Below are positions 42,517-50,640 of a stretch of DNA of 64,000 nucleotides, one piece after another. The notes under the pieces were generated by a model, which ran no database searches, had not been told where the DNA came from, and worked only from the letters and a program-made list of their open reading frames with translations. Both the position numbers and the translations under genes were made by a program. Source of the stretch: SOIL31 sp964636815 (GTDB lineage Bacteria > Babelota > Babeliae > Babelales > Vermiphilaceae); the NCBI GenBank assembly GCA_964636815.1, contig CAZWTF010000002.1, forward strand, positions 113,555 to 177,554, given 5' to 3'. Numbering within the stretch: position 1 is the first letter of the stretch; every line of letters starts with the position of its first letter.

Positions 42517-42996
42517 TTAACAGCAGCGGCGATATGTTTTTTCTTTATAAATACCCAACATCATCTCTTCTTTTTCCTGAATTTGTTGCAAGAACCTTTT
42601 GATATAAAATAGATGGCTATAAAATTGAGAAAAGTCGGTTTGGAAGTCTATATTGCCATTGAGTACCAATATTGGAAGATTTTGGAGGTCGGTGGGATTG
42701 TTTTTGTTTTCAAGGAACTGTTCATTCTTTTGTTGGTAAACCTGTTGGATATATTCGAGCGTTATACCAGATTCTTTTGAGTTGGTTTGGATGCGTTTGA
42801 GTGCAATTTCTGGCATCACGCGCATATAAATTACGCCTTTGGGGTGATGGTGATCATGATTATCATTGCAGTGATGTGAAGAGTGCGTTGCAAGCCATTC
42901 TGCGTAGAGCATTATTTTGCAGGGCAAAACTTCTTCATGTAAGCGGGCTAAAAATGCAGATATGTCTGAACCAATGGTCCCATCAAGAATTAACAT
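42517..42996 (-). pseudogene. C-terminal half of a deoxynucleoside kinase (P-loop half missing)
   Basis: The 159-residue reading frame matches the second half of deoxynucleoside kinases: GTIGSDISAFLARLHEE aligns with the family 'ERSI.SD..VFA..L', then GVIYMRVMPEIALKRIQ and GITLEYIQQVYQQKNEQF fit the LID and following helices. The N-terminal half with the P-loop is absent; alr begins 18 bases upstream, leaving no room for it. The catalytic 'ERS' is changed to DGT. A His-rich patch (HHCNDNHDHHH, about 43-53) is inserted. It should not phosphorylate nucleosides by itself; it is either a decaying gene or a reused fragment. Confidence 0.68.
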
Positions 42997-43014
42997 GGAT
43001 TACTCCAATTAGAA

Positions 43015-44160
43015 TTATATGATAATCCGTGTAATTGCCGGATTAATCCCTACCAAAATTTCTCGTACATTTTTAATATTACCAAGACTTGCAAGATGAT
43101 GGGCGCTTATTTCTGGGTATGATCCTATAAGAATAACCTCATCGTCAGCATGTGCGGTAATGTCTGTTACGTCAACGATTGTTACATTCATTGCTACTCG
43201 TCCAATAACAGGAGCCAAGGCTCCATTGATCATGACGGACGTTTTGTTGGAAAAATTGAACTTATATCCATCATAATAACCAATTGGTAATAAAGCAATT
43301 CGTGTAGTCCTTTTGGTTTGGTATTCTCCAGCATAACTTACATATGAGTTGGCAGGAATAGTTTTGATATGCGTTATATGTGTTTTCCACGTCATAACAG
43401 TTTGCAGATGTGATCTTTCTTGCCCAAGGCCATAAAGGCCAAGCCCCATGCGGAAAAAATTAAAATATTCTTTATATTCTACGTTAGAGATTGCGGCAGT
43501 ATTACTCATATGGACATAAGGAATGGTGATATTATTGCTTGTGAGGTCTGTAATAACATTATTAAATTGAGTGTATTGTTGTGTGGTGAACTCTGGTTGG
43601 CTGTCTGAGGCGGCAAAGTGGCTGCAGATTCCTACAATATTGATATAATCTAGCTTTTGCACTTGCTGAATGAATGCGAGTGCATCTTGTGCAAGAACTC
43701 CCATACGAGAAAGACCAGTGTCTATTTTTATGTGTACATCAAATTGATGTGAATGTTGTTTGCCAATGGTATTCAATTTTTGCGCATATTCAAGATTATC
43801 AATTATAAATTGGATATTTTTCCCAATAGCATTTTCAATGGGTGCATCACTATATCCGAGGATTAAAATTGGCTTAGAGATGTTTTGTAGGGTAAGAGCA
43901 TCAGAAAGTTGCACGAGTAACAACCAGTCAATATTTTCATTTTGTTGGCATAAATAGGCCATTTGATGTAATCCATGCCCATACCCATTCCCTTTAATTA
44001 CAGCAGCAAGCTTATTATGGTGCCCAATGATATTTTTATAGTAGGCAGCGTTGTGGTTGAATGCCGATACGCTGATTTCAAGGTATGTTTGCCTGTTTTC
44101 TGTAGTTTTGGAGAGGGGGGATTCAGGATAATTGAAGGAGTGTTTGTTGTATGTAATCAT
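43015..44160 (-). CDS. alr: Alanine racemase
   Basis: A 381-residue PLP enzyme that makes D-alanine for peptidoglycan. The PLP lysine is in AVIKGNGYGHGLHQ (about 52-65); HIKIDTGLSRMG and the second catalytic Tyr in SYAGEYQ (about 270) are present, and the family end with GRVAMNVTIVDVT is clear. Length is normal. It is divergent from rlmB across a 180-base gap that includes a family A element. It supports the existence of a D-Ala-containing wall. Confidence 0.94.
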   Translation of the reverse strand: MITYNKHSFNYPESPLSKTTENRQTYLEISVSAFNHNAAYYKNIIGHHNKLAAVIKGNGYGHGLHQMAYLCQQNENIDWLLLVQLSDALTLQNISKPILILGYSDAPIENAIGKNIQFIIDNLEYAQKLNTIGKQHSHQFDVHIKIDTGLSRMGVLAQDALAFIQQVQKLDYINIVGICSHFAASDSQPEFTTQQYTQFNNVITDLTSNNITIPYVHMSNTAAISNVEYKEYFNFFRMGLGLYGLGQERSHLQTVMTWKTHITHIKTIPANSYVSYAGEYQTKRTTRIALLPIGYYDGYKFNFSNKTSVMINGALAPVIGRVAMNVTIVDVTDITAHADDEVILIGSYPEISAHHLASLGNIKNVREILVGINPAITRIII

Positions 44161-44232
44161 TATTTTCCAATTTTTTAAGTTTCTCTCATAGGCAAAATAG
44201 GTTGTTTATAGTATATTTTAAATTATAAATAT

Positions 44233-44270
44233 CTTAACCCCATCTTCAATTTTTTTTGATGGGGACCCCG
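44233..44270 (-). repeat. Family A palindromic element, copy 4
   Basis: Minus strand: CGGGGTCCCCATC, an A-rich middle, then TTGAAGATGGGGTTAAG. Same 32-base spacing and ends as the copy inside gpmI. A further TTGAAGATGG copy of one arm follows at 44271-44280. Located between alr and rlmB. Confidence 0.75.
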
Positions 44271-44340
44271 TTGAAGATGGAGACAAACCTTCTGATAAGC
44301 ACAGGGGATTAATTTTTTTAATAATTCGGGGGCATTTCTC

Positions 44341-45081
44341 ATGATCAAGAAAAAAGACAAAGAAACAAAAGGCGAACTTATTTTTGGTATTCACCCTGTG
44401 GTGGAGCTGCTTAAAGCCAAAAGACGTAAGCTTATCTCATTATATACCACTAAGCCGACTCCTCATTCTTTTGATCAAATTCAAAAAGTATGGCCAAAAT
44501 ATCCGGTACCAATTCAGTACGTTACGCGTGAAGTTCTTGATCGCATGGTCGGTACAGGAGATCATCAAGGAGTTGTTGCGTGGACACAAGAGTTTCCATA
44601 TCGCAAACAGATGTTTGATGCTAAAAAACATAAATTCTTAGTTATGCTTGATGGTATTCAAGATCCTCGTAACGTTGGCGCTATTTTACGCTCTGCGTAT
44701 TGTACTGGTGTTGATGGTGCGATTATGATTAAACGCGGTGGAGCTCAATTGACTGGTGTTGCTATTAAATCAGCAGCAGGCTTGAGTGAACATCTTGAAA
44801 TTTATGCTGCGCAATCTGCACAGTCTGCAGTTTTAGATCTCAAAAATGCTGGATATAACATTTATCTTACAACGTTTGATGGTGAAAATGCTGCAACATG
44901 TAAATATACATCACCAATGTGCGTTGTTATTGGTGGAGAAGGTTCCGGTATTTCTAAATCAATTTTATCAGCTGGTACGCATGTAACATTGCCGCAAAAA
45001 ACAAATGACATTTCTTATAATGCATCGGTTGCTGCTGGTATTATGTTGTTTTTAGTCTCGTCGCAACAAAATAAGATTTAA
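44341..45081 (+). CDS. rlmB: TrmH/RlmB-family rRNA 2'-O-ribose methyltransferase
   Basis: A 246-residue SPOUT methyltransferase. An N-terminal substrate-binding domain (LIFGIHPVVELL) is followed by the three motifs of the knotted catalytic domain: LDGIQDPRNVGAILRSAY (about 101-118), VVIGGEGSGIS (about 197-207) and LPQKTNDISYNASVAAGI (about 219-236). RlmB methylates G2251 of 23S rRNA. The Arg and Asn residues of motif 1 and the Ser/Asn of motif 3 are intact. Other TrmH paralogues are possible but the layout favours RlmB. Confidence 0.88.
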   Translation: MIKKKDKETKGELIFGIHPVVELLKAKRRKLISLYTTKPTPHSFDQIQKVWPKYPVPIQYVTREVLDRMVGTGDHQGVVAWTQEFPYRKQMFDAKKHKFLVMLDGIQDPRNVGAILRSAYCTGVDGAIMIKRGGAQLTGVAIKSAAGLSEHLEIYAAQSAQSAVLDLKNAGYNIYLTTFDGENAATCKYTSPMCVVIGGEGSGISKSILSAGTHVTLPQKTNDISYNASVAAGIMLFLVSSQQNKI

Positions 45082-45090
45082 AAGATAATT

Positions 45091-45128
45091 TTGGGCCCCC
45101 AACTGTCTCAGTTGGGGGTTTTTGTCTT
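45091..45128 (+). terminator. Terminator of rlmB built from a family A-like palindrome (copy 5)
   Basis: CCCCCAACTG (45096-45105) pairs perfectly with CAGTTGGGGG (45109-45118), followed by TTTTTG. The start TTGGGCCCCCAAC and the GTTGGGGG end match the two boxes of family A with a shortened middle, so a repeat may have been co-opted as terminator. Confidence 0.85.
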
Positions 45129-45235
45129 TCTACATGATTGCGTGAGACTTCATATTTTTCAGTCTAAATGATTTTTGTATTGACTATTTTCCCTATAAAA
45201 GAGTAAGAAGAAGATAAGAAATAGGGGGAATAAGA

Positions 45236-45943
45236 ATGAAGAAAAATTTATTATTTGTTGTTGTAGCGATTATAGTACCCGTAATTTTTATTGGGCTGAG
45301 AAGAAACTCAGCGCCTCTTTTTTCTGCTCAAGAATATCAATGTATTCAAACTCACGATACGCTTCTTTCTGATAATTATTTCTCTTCTATCAACACTGCG
45401 TTAGCAGGTTTGTGTAAAGATCGTTGTGCCGCTCATGTTATTATTGATCGCTTACAAGAACAATTTTCTGTACTTAAAAAGGTGGTTGTTGCATATCGGC
45501 CCTCCGGTACGCGGGTAATGATATCTGCGCATGAACCATTATGTATTGTTAATAACTCTCATGTTTTTACAACACACAAAGAGTTTTTCCCTAAAAATGT
45601 TTTTGCTGAAGATGCTGTTGCAGGCATTCCTAACATTGAAGTAGCGCAAGATAATTTAGCAACCGCGTCGAAATATGTATCCCATTTGTTGCAAACATTG
45701 CCATTTGATATGTATAAAACATATAATCTTGAACTAATGAATGAACATTGTTTGCGTTTTACTCATAAACAAAAGCCACAATTTACTATTCTTTCTTCTG
45801 TGACACAAATAAAATTACCGCAGTTATTAACGCAGTGTGAATCGATTAAGCATTCTATTGATGAAAAAAAGGGATTTGATAAAGGAGCTACATGGGTAGC
45901 TGATACACGATTTGCTCATTATATTGTTGCTTATAAAGCCTAA
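45236..45943 (+). CDS. FtsQ-like cell division protein (by position)
   Basis: The 235-residue product has a short N-terminus, one membrane helix (about 5-21) and a periplasmic part. It lies directly before ftsA, the usual place of ftsQ, and VVVAYRPSGTRVMISAHEP looks like the beta strands of an FtsQ/POTRA-beta domain. FtsQ links early and late division proteins. Sequence similarity to FtsQ is weak, hence the call is by architecture and neighbourhood. Only 14 bases separate it from ftsA, and AAGGGG serves as the ftsA ribosome site. Confidence 0.55.
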   Translation: MKKNLLFVVVAIIVPVIFIGLRRNSAPLFSAQEYQCIQTHDTLLSDNYFSSINTALAGLCKDRCAAHVIIDRLQEQFSVLKKVVVAYRPSGTRVMISAHEPLCIVNNSHVFTTHKEFFPKNVFAEDAVAGIPNIEVAQDNLATASKYVSHLLQTLPFDMYKTYNLELMNEHCLRFTHKQKPQFTILSSVTQIKLPQLLTQCESIKHSIDEKKGFDKGATWVADTRFAHYIVAYKA

Positions 45944-45957
45944 AAAGGGGGGATATT

Positions 45958-47190
45958 ATGGCACGACTTATTAAAGATCAAATCATCGCATCGATTGATA
46001 TTGGAACAACTAAAATTTGTGTTTTAATAGCACGAAAAATTGGAGATCAACTTGAAATTGTTGGAATAGGAAAATCTCCATCACATGGTTTGCAAAAAGG
46101 AGTAGTTGTTGATGTTGCAAAAACAATTAACTCTATCAATCTTGCGGTAAAAGAAGCTGAAATGATGGCGGGTATTCCAATAGAAGGTGCATATATTGGA
46201 ATTTCTGGTGGACATGTGAGTGCTGTTAATTCAACAGGTGTGGTGCCAATCAAACATGGTCAAATTAAACAAGCGGATGTTGATGCGGTTCTTGAAGCTG
46301 CAAAAGCAATTGCTATTCCTGAAGGACGACAAATTTTACATATTTTACCGCAATACTTTACGATTAATGGCTGTGATCGCGTACAAGATCCGATTGGTAT
46401 GCATGGAGTACGTCTTGAAGTAGAAGCGCATATTATTATGGGATCGGTTTCATCAGTACAAAATTTAGTAAATTGTTGCCAAAGTGCTGGTGTAAACGTT
46501 AATGATATTATACTAGAACAACTTGCATCCGCTGATGCCGTGTTAAGTGATGATGAGCGTGAACTAGGTGTTGGCGTGATTGATATTGGTGGTGGCACAT
46601 CAGATGTGGCATTTTATAAAAATGGTTCTGTGCGGCACACCATGGTTCTTCCTGTAGCGGGTAATCATGTAACCAATGATATAGCTATCGGTTTACGGAT
46701 TATGAAAAGTGAAGCAGAAAGAATCAAAAAACGTTACGGCTTTGCAGTAGGTGATCTTGTTGAAACGGAAGAGCTTATTGAAGTAGAGTTGATGCAAGGA
46801 GAAGATTTACAAGTGGTACGATTGTCAGATCTTGTTCTGATTATTGAATCTCGTATGCGTGAGTTGTTTACGTTAGTGAATGAAGATATTAAGAAAAATA
46901 ACTTACAGCAATTTATGACTAACGGGATTGTGTTGACAGGTGGTGGTTCATTATTGACGGGTGCGCGGGAATTGGCAGAAGCAATTTTTGATTGTCCGGT
47001 ACGTATTGGAAAACCACGCGTTTTGTTTGATTTAGTTGAAACATTACAAAGTCCATTGTATGCAACGGGTTATGGATTATTGGTACATGTTTTACAGAAT
47101 GAAAAAAGAATAAAAATGCATCAGGATGAAGAACCATTGACGCGACGTGTTTTTGAGAGAATGAAATCGTGGGTCTCTGATTTTTTTTGA
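45958..47190 (+). CDS. ftsA: Cell division protein FtsA
   Basis: A 410-residue actin-like ATPase that tethers FtsZ to the membrane. Phosphate 1 motif IDIGTTKICVLIA (about 13-25), the 1C domain, phosphate 2 GVIDIGGGTSDVAFY (about 205-219) and the adenosine motif TGGGSLLTGARELAE are intact. The C-terminal RVFERMKSWVSDFF is the amphipathic membrane-targeting helix. The last eight codons plus stop (KSWVSDFF) are duplicated downstream at 47236-47262. ftsZ follows after 158 bases. Confidence 0.95.
   Translation: MARLIKDQIIASIDIGTTKICVLIARKIGDQLEIVGIGKSPSHGLQKGVVVDVAKTINSINLAVKEAEMMAGIPIEGAYIGISGGHVSAVNSTGVVPIKHGQIKQADVDAVLEAAKAIAIPEGRQILHILPQYFTINGCDRVQDPIGMHGVRLEVEAHIIMGSVSSVQNLVNCCQSAGVNVNDIILEQLASADAVLSDDERELGVGVIDIGGGTSDVAFYKNGSVRHTMVLPVAGNHVTNDIAIGLRIMKSEAERIKKRYGFAVGDLVETEELIEVELMQGEDLQVVRLSDLVLIIESRMRELFTLVNEDIKKNNLQQFMTNGIVLTGGGSLLTGARELAEAIFDCPVRIGKPRVLFDLVETLQSPLYATGYGLLVHVLQNEKRIKMHQDEEPLTRRVFERMKSWVSDFF
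47164..47188 (+). repeat. Direct repeat, copy 1: ftsA 3' end
   Basis: AAATCGTGGGTCTCTGA (47164-47180) plus a T run, coding for KSWVSDFF. The second copy lies 72 bases downstream. Between them sit the stop codon, AAAATCTTAAC and the family A copy 6. Confidence 0.85.
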
Positions 47191-47200
47191 AAATCTTAAC

Positions 47201-47238
47201 AGGGGCCCCCAACGAAGTTTACGCAGTTGGGGTAAAAA
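47201..47238 (+). repeat. Family A palindromic element, copy 6
   Basis: AGGGGCCCCCAACG, then a 12-base middle, then GCAGTTGGGGTAAAAA. CCCCCAAC pairs with GTTGGGG. It lies between the two copies of the ftsA 3' end and is preceded by TCTTAAC, as is copy 7. Confidence 0.8.
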
Positions 47239-47262
47239 TCGTGGGTCTCTGACTTTTTTTAA
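47236..47262 (+). repeat. Direct repeat, copy 2: ftsA 3' end remnant
   Basis: Reads AAATCGTGGGTCTCTGAC and TTTTTTTAA, i.e. the codons for KSWVSDFF and a TAA stop, against GAT and TGA in copy 1. The difference is synonymous. A TAA lies directly before it, so it is not translated as part of a longer frame. Confidence 0.85.
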
Positions 47263-47297
47263 GGAATTTTTTAGTGAAGTGAAAATATTTTCTTAAC

Positions 47298-47338
47298 CTG
47301 GGTCCCCGATGGAGTGCTAACGGAATTGGGGCATAAAA
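47298..47338 (+). repeat. Family A palindromic element, copy 7, directly before ftsZ
   Basis: CTGGGTCCCCGATGG, a short middle, then GGAATTGGGGCATAAAA. It ends a few bases before the AGGAG ribosome site of ftsZ, so folding of the hairpin could affect ftsZ expression. Confidence 0.75.
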
Positions 47339-47348
47339 GGAGACAGCG

Positions 47349-48602
47349 ATGATAGATTTTGAACAAGAAGCGTTGCATCGTCAGAAGTCAATGGTATCGA
47401 TTAAAGTAATTGGTGTTGGTGGCGCAGGGGGAAACGCTGTTAACAGCATTATACAATCTGGCTGTCAGGGAATTGGATTTATTGTTGCAAATACAGATGC
47501 ACAAGCTTTGGAATCTTCAAAAGCACAACATAAAATTCAAATCGGTGTTAAGTCTACAAAAGGGTTAGGGGCGGGGGCAAATCCAGAAACTGGAAAACGT
47601 GCTGCAGAAGAAGATCTTGATAAAGTAATGGATGCTATTGATGGTGCAGATATTGTGTTTATTGTTGCAGGGCTTGGAGGTGGAACAGGATCTGGTGCGA
47701 CACCAGTTATTGCAAAATCATTGCGCGATAAAGGCATTTTATCAATAGCAATTGTTATTCGACCATTCATGATTGAAGGTAAACGCCGTGCAGCAGTGGC
47801 AGAAGAAGCAATTCAAAAACTAAAACAAGATGTAGATGCATTGATTATTGTACCAAATGAAAAATTGCTTGAAGTTGTTGATGAAAAAGTTTCGATGCAA
47901 GATGCATTTGCAATGATCAATGAAGGCATTCTGAGTCAATCGGTGTGTGGATTATCTGATATCATTACACGACCAGGTCACATTAATGTTGATTATGCCG
48001 ATATTCGCGCAATTATGAAAGATCGCGGTCTTGCGGTTATGGGTACAGGTAAAGCATCAGGAAATGGACGTGCACGTGCTGCTGCAATGCAAGCAATATC
48101 ATCACCATTATTAGAAAACATGAGTGTTGCTGGTGCTCGTGGAGTATTGTGTAATATCACTGGTGGTAAAGATCTTGGCCTTCGTGAAATTAGCGAAGCA
48201 GCATCGGTTGTGTATGAACAAGCTGATGAGGATGCCAACATTATTATTGGTTCAGTGATTGATGAAAGCTTGCGTGATGAAGTGATTGTGACAATTATTG
48301 CAACTGATTTTGAAAGATCAGCGGCACAGTCTGTTCAACAAGATTTGGAACCTATTAATTTTGAACCTATTAGAGAACCCTCCTTCGCCGAGGCTACGGA
48401 GGACAGGGAGATTGTACAGGCAGCTCCGATAATTGAAGAACCAGTTTTGGAGCCATTGCCGTTGCAAACGGAAGTAGAAGCACATGAAGATTCATTCAAG
48501 CATCACCGTGCTGAATTTTTTGAACAAGCTGATACTTTTGGATGCGCAGTTGATTCAAAAGACTTAGATATACCAACATTTATGCGGCAGAAAAACGACT
48601 AA
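47349..48602 (+). CDS. ftsZ: Cell division GTPase FtsZ, with palindrome insertion in the linker
   Basis: A 417-residue tubulin homologue that polymerises into the division ring. IKVIGVGGAGGNAVNSI (about 18-34), the tubulin signature GGGTGSGATP (about 110-119) and the T7 region are present. The core ends near residue 330; the linker (about 331-405) contains a family B element (PSFAEATEDRE, about 343-353), and the conserved C-terminal peptide DIPTFMRQKND binds FtsA. A good GGAG ribosome site lies before the ATG. The last 59 bases of the gene are duplicated at 50641-50699. A bidirectional terminator follows. Confidence 0.97.
   Translation: MIDFEQEALHRQKSMVSIKVIGVGGAGGNAVNSIIQSGCQGIGFIVANTDAQALESSKAQHKIQIGVKSTKGLGAGANPETGKRAAEEDLDKVMDAIDGADIVFIVAGLGGGTGSGATPVIAKSLRDKGILSIAIVIRPFMIEGKRRAAVAEEAIQKLKQDVDALIIVPNEKLLEVVDEKVSMQDAFAMINEGILSQSVCGLSDIITRPGHINVDYADIRAIMKDRGLAVMGTGKASGNGRARAAAMQAISSPLLENMSVAGARGVLCNITGGKDLGLREISEAASVVYEQADEDANIIIGSVIDESLRDEVIVTIIATDFERSAAQSVQQDLEPINFEPIREPSFAEATEDREIVQAAPIIEEPVLEPLPLQTEVEAHEDSFKHHRAEFFEQADTFGCAVDSKDLDIPTFMRQKND
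48375..48410 (+). repeat. Family B palindromic element inside ftsZ
   Basis: GAACCCTCCTTCGCCGAGGC and CGGAGGACAGGG align base for base in length and frame with the copy at 40809 (PSFAEATEDR against PYFAEASKGR). CCCTCC pairs loosely with GGAGG.ACAGGG. It lies in the disordered linker, where an insertion is tolerated. Confidence 0.75.
48544..48602 (+). repeat. Direct repeat, copy 1: ftsZ 3' end
   Basis: Codes for AVDSKDLDIPTFMRQKND and the stop. Matches 50641-50699 at 56 of 59 positions. Confidence 0.92.
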
Positions 48603-48620
48603 GCGTATTGTTTAGTATGA

Positions 48621-48651
48621 AAAAAAGAGGCTTTTGCGGGCCTCTTTTTTT
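48621..48651. terminator. Bidirectional terminator after ftsZ
   Basis: AAAAAAGAGGC (48621-48631) pairs with GCCTCTTTTTT (48640-48650). It separates ftsZ from the convergent ankyrin-RING gene. Confidence 0.85.
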
Positions 48652-48669
48652 GTAAGATTTTATATTTTG

Positions 48670-49905
48670 CTACTTGGAAAATACTGTTAGTTTTGCCGCG
48701 TTGATGAGATCAGAAGGTGTATTGCATCTGGGGCAATATTTAATCTCATCCCAAGAATAGCCTTGCATATGTATTAAAAACTCGGCTTCAGCTCTAGGTT
48801 TGCCTTTAACCCAGGGGTTATCTGGGTTTTTGATACAGAAATCTTTTACAGAATATTTTTTAAGACAGTCAGCATGGAATGAATCTTTGCAACGAGTAAG
48901 TTCTACTATTACATCACTTTTATTATAAGCTTTATTGCATAAGAAACATAAAGCATTTTGTCCATTGTAGATTGGGGCTGTGTTGTATTTTTGTATATGT
49001 TTTATAAAAGTTTCTAATGGTTTGTTAGATCGAGCCAATGCTACGATATCTTTGTAAGATTTAGATTCTACCTTTGCGTTAATATTAGCTCCATTAATTA
49101 TAAGGTCCCACATGCATTGAAAGTTTTGTATATTAATAGCAATTTGAACAGGTGTGATACCTTCTCCTGCACATCTAAGATTAACAATAAATTTTTTATT
49201 GGGGCTGTGCTCCATTAATATGTGTAAACATTCTAAAGATCCTGCTTTTGCTGCTAAATATAGGGGCGTATTGCCTGTACCAGTTGAATTCTTATCTTCA
49301 AATGCAGCGCCTCTATTAATTAATAGGTTTAGGCATTCAGGTTTTTCTCTCCATGCAGCAGAATGAACAGGAGTGCTTCCAGCAAGGTTTGTTTTGTTTA
49401 TTTGAGCGCCCTTGTCGATTAAAAGTTGAACGCAATTTGGGTAGCCAAACCATGCAGCAAGATGCAGTGGTGTGCTTTCATCGTTTTGGTAAGTTGAATC
49501 GATGTCGGCACCAGCATCAAGTAATAGGTTTATAATGTTGATGTTTCCCACATGTGCTGCGCAGTGTAATGGTGTGTATATTCTATTTCGCCAACTTCTA
49601 TTTATTAGTTGAGTTGGTACTGGGCCTTTGGTTGAGTGTATATTAACGTTAGCGTTTTTGTTAATGAGTGTTTTAACGCACTCTATTTGTTCTGCAAGTA
49701 TTGCAAGGTGAAGAAGGGTGAGACCATCATTATTTGTGGCATTAATATCGCCATTATAGTCATTAAGCTTTGCATTGATTGTATCCCAAGAATCATTCTT
49801 GGCAAGGGTGAAGAGCTCTTGTGGTCCAAAGTTTTCCATGCTGAGACAAATGTTTGATGAAAAGGCCCAGAGAGCAAGAAGTAGAATTAAATTTTTTTGT
49901 TTCAT
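48670..49905 (-). CDS. Secreted ankyrin-repeat protein with RING-like zinc finger
   Basis: The 411-residue protein has a signal peptide (about 1-22), about six well-formed ankyrin repeats (about 28-290; e.g. YTPLHCAAHVGNINIINLLL, STPLHLAAWFGYPNCVQLLI, NTPLYLAAKAGSLECLHILM) and a C-terminal Cys-rich domain (about 318-405): CFLC, CKDSFHADC and YCPRC. The spacing resembles a RING-H2 finger (C-x2-C, C-x4-H-x2-C, C-x2-C) with one ligand missing. RING domains in eukaryotes recruit ubiquitin-conjugating enzymes, so an effector that targets host ubiquitination is plausible but unproven. The gene lies inside the block bounded by the two ftsZ 3' ends. Confidence 0.8.
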   Translation of the reverse strand: MKQKNLILLLALWAFSSNICLSMENFGPQELFTLAKNDSWDTINAKLNDYNGDINATNNDGLTLLHLAILAEQIECVKTLINKNANVNIHSTKGPVPTQLINRSWRNRIYTPLHCAAHVGNINIINLLLDAGADIDSTYQNDESTPLHLAAWFGYPNCVQLLIDKGAQINKTNLAGSTPVHSAAWREKPECLNLLINRGAAFEDKNSTGTGNTPLYLAAKAGSLECLHILMEHSPNKKFIVNLRCAGEGITPVQIAINIQNFQCMWDLIINGANINAKVESKSYKDIVALARSNKPLETFIKHIQKYNTAPIYNGQNALCFLCNKAYNKSDVIVELTRCKDSFHADCLKKYSVKDFCIKNPDNPWVKGKPRAEAEFLIHMQGYSWDEIKYCPRCNTPSDLINAAKLTVFSK

Positions 49906-50096
49906 TGAGATTCTTTGTTTAATATAATTATTGTTTGGTTTTATTCAGATTGAATATAGCATATAGGTTGTACGAAAATCAATAAATGATAAAAAACACC
50001 AAAAAAAGTTATTTTTTTGACTCTAATTATTCTTCTAGGATTTATATAATTGGGTTAGTTAATTTTTTTCATTCATGTTGTTAAGGGGGGTATGAA

Positions 50097-50627
50097 ATGT
50101 CACAAGATCTTAATAAATTTTTTGCTAAAGTTACAGCCGATAAAGAGTTGCAAAAACGTTTATATATTACCAAAGAAGTTTCTGATGTTGCAGCTATTGC
50201 AAGAGAGATGGGTTTTAATATTACGGGAGCTGATATATTGCGAGCTCAGGCAGGCCGCGCTTTGATGTTGCCTCTGCACGAATTGGAAGATATAGCTGCA
50301 GGCAAGAGAGCTCAAACTGGCGCACAGTGGGGGCGTGCTGGTAAGGGATATTTGGATAGTGCGGGTTTTTGGGTGAATGAATTTGTAGAGTGGGGCTGTA
50401 TGTGTCCGGCAAATGAACCACAGCTGGAGGCTTTTTTAGCTGTAATTAAAGATGACAAAGCTCTGCAGGCAGAAGTTATTACTGCTAAAAGTTGTAATGA
50501 TGTTGCTGAAGTTGCAAAAAGACATGGATATGAGTTTACAGGAGCAGTTTTAGTTCGGTATCAGGCAATACAGATTTTAAAACTTAATGATGAGCAGGCA
50601 GAAAAAGTTGCTTGTGGAGCTCCTTGA
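50097..50627 (+). CDS. Tandem Nif11-domain protein (RiPP-leader-like)
   Basis: The 176-residue protein consists of two Nif11-like modules: residues about 1-68 (DLNKFFAKVTADKELQKRL, then VAAIAREMGFNITGADIL) and about 106-172 (LEAFLAVIKDDKALQAEV, then VAEVAKRHGYEFTGAVLV). Between them is a Gly/Trp-rich stretch with a CMCP motif (about 73-104). Nif11 domains serve as leader peptides of modified peptides (RiPPs) in cyanobacteria and others; no modification enzyme is nearby and there is no classical GG cleavage site. It has no signal peptide, unlike its neighbours, and a strong AAGGGGGG ribosome site. The TGA stop is followed in frame by a copy of the FtsZ C-terminal tail. Confidence 0.75.
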   Translation: MSQDLNKFFAKVTADKELQKRLYITKEVSDVAAIAREMGFNITGADILRAQAGRALMLPLHELEDIAAGKRAQTGAQWGRAGKGYLDSAGFWVNEFVEWGCMCPANEPQLEAFLAVIKDDKALQAEVITAKSCNDVAEVAKRHGYEFTGAVLVRYQAIQILKLNDEQAEKVACGAP

Positions 50628-50640
50628 GTTAGAGCTGGCC

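Noticed and set aside
50625..50627. TGA as a sense codon (recoded genetic code)
   Set aside because: Other genes, such as ftsA and gpmI's upstream neighbour, end properly at TGA, so recoding across the genome is unlikely; only local read-through remains possible.
48603..50640. Complete mobile element (integrase, transposase) in the block after ftsZ
   Set aside because: Neither of the two genes inside resembles a recombinase and no terminal inverted repeats are seen; only the direct repeats support mobility.
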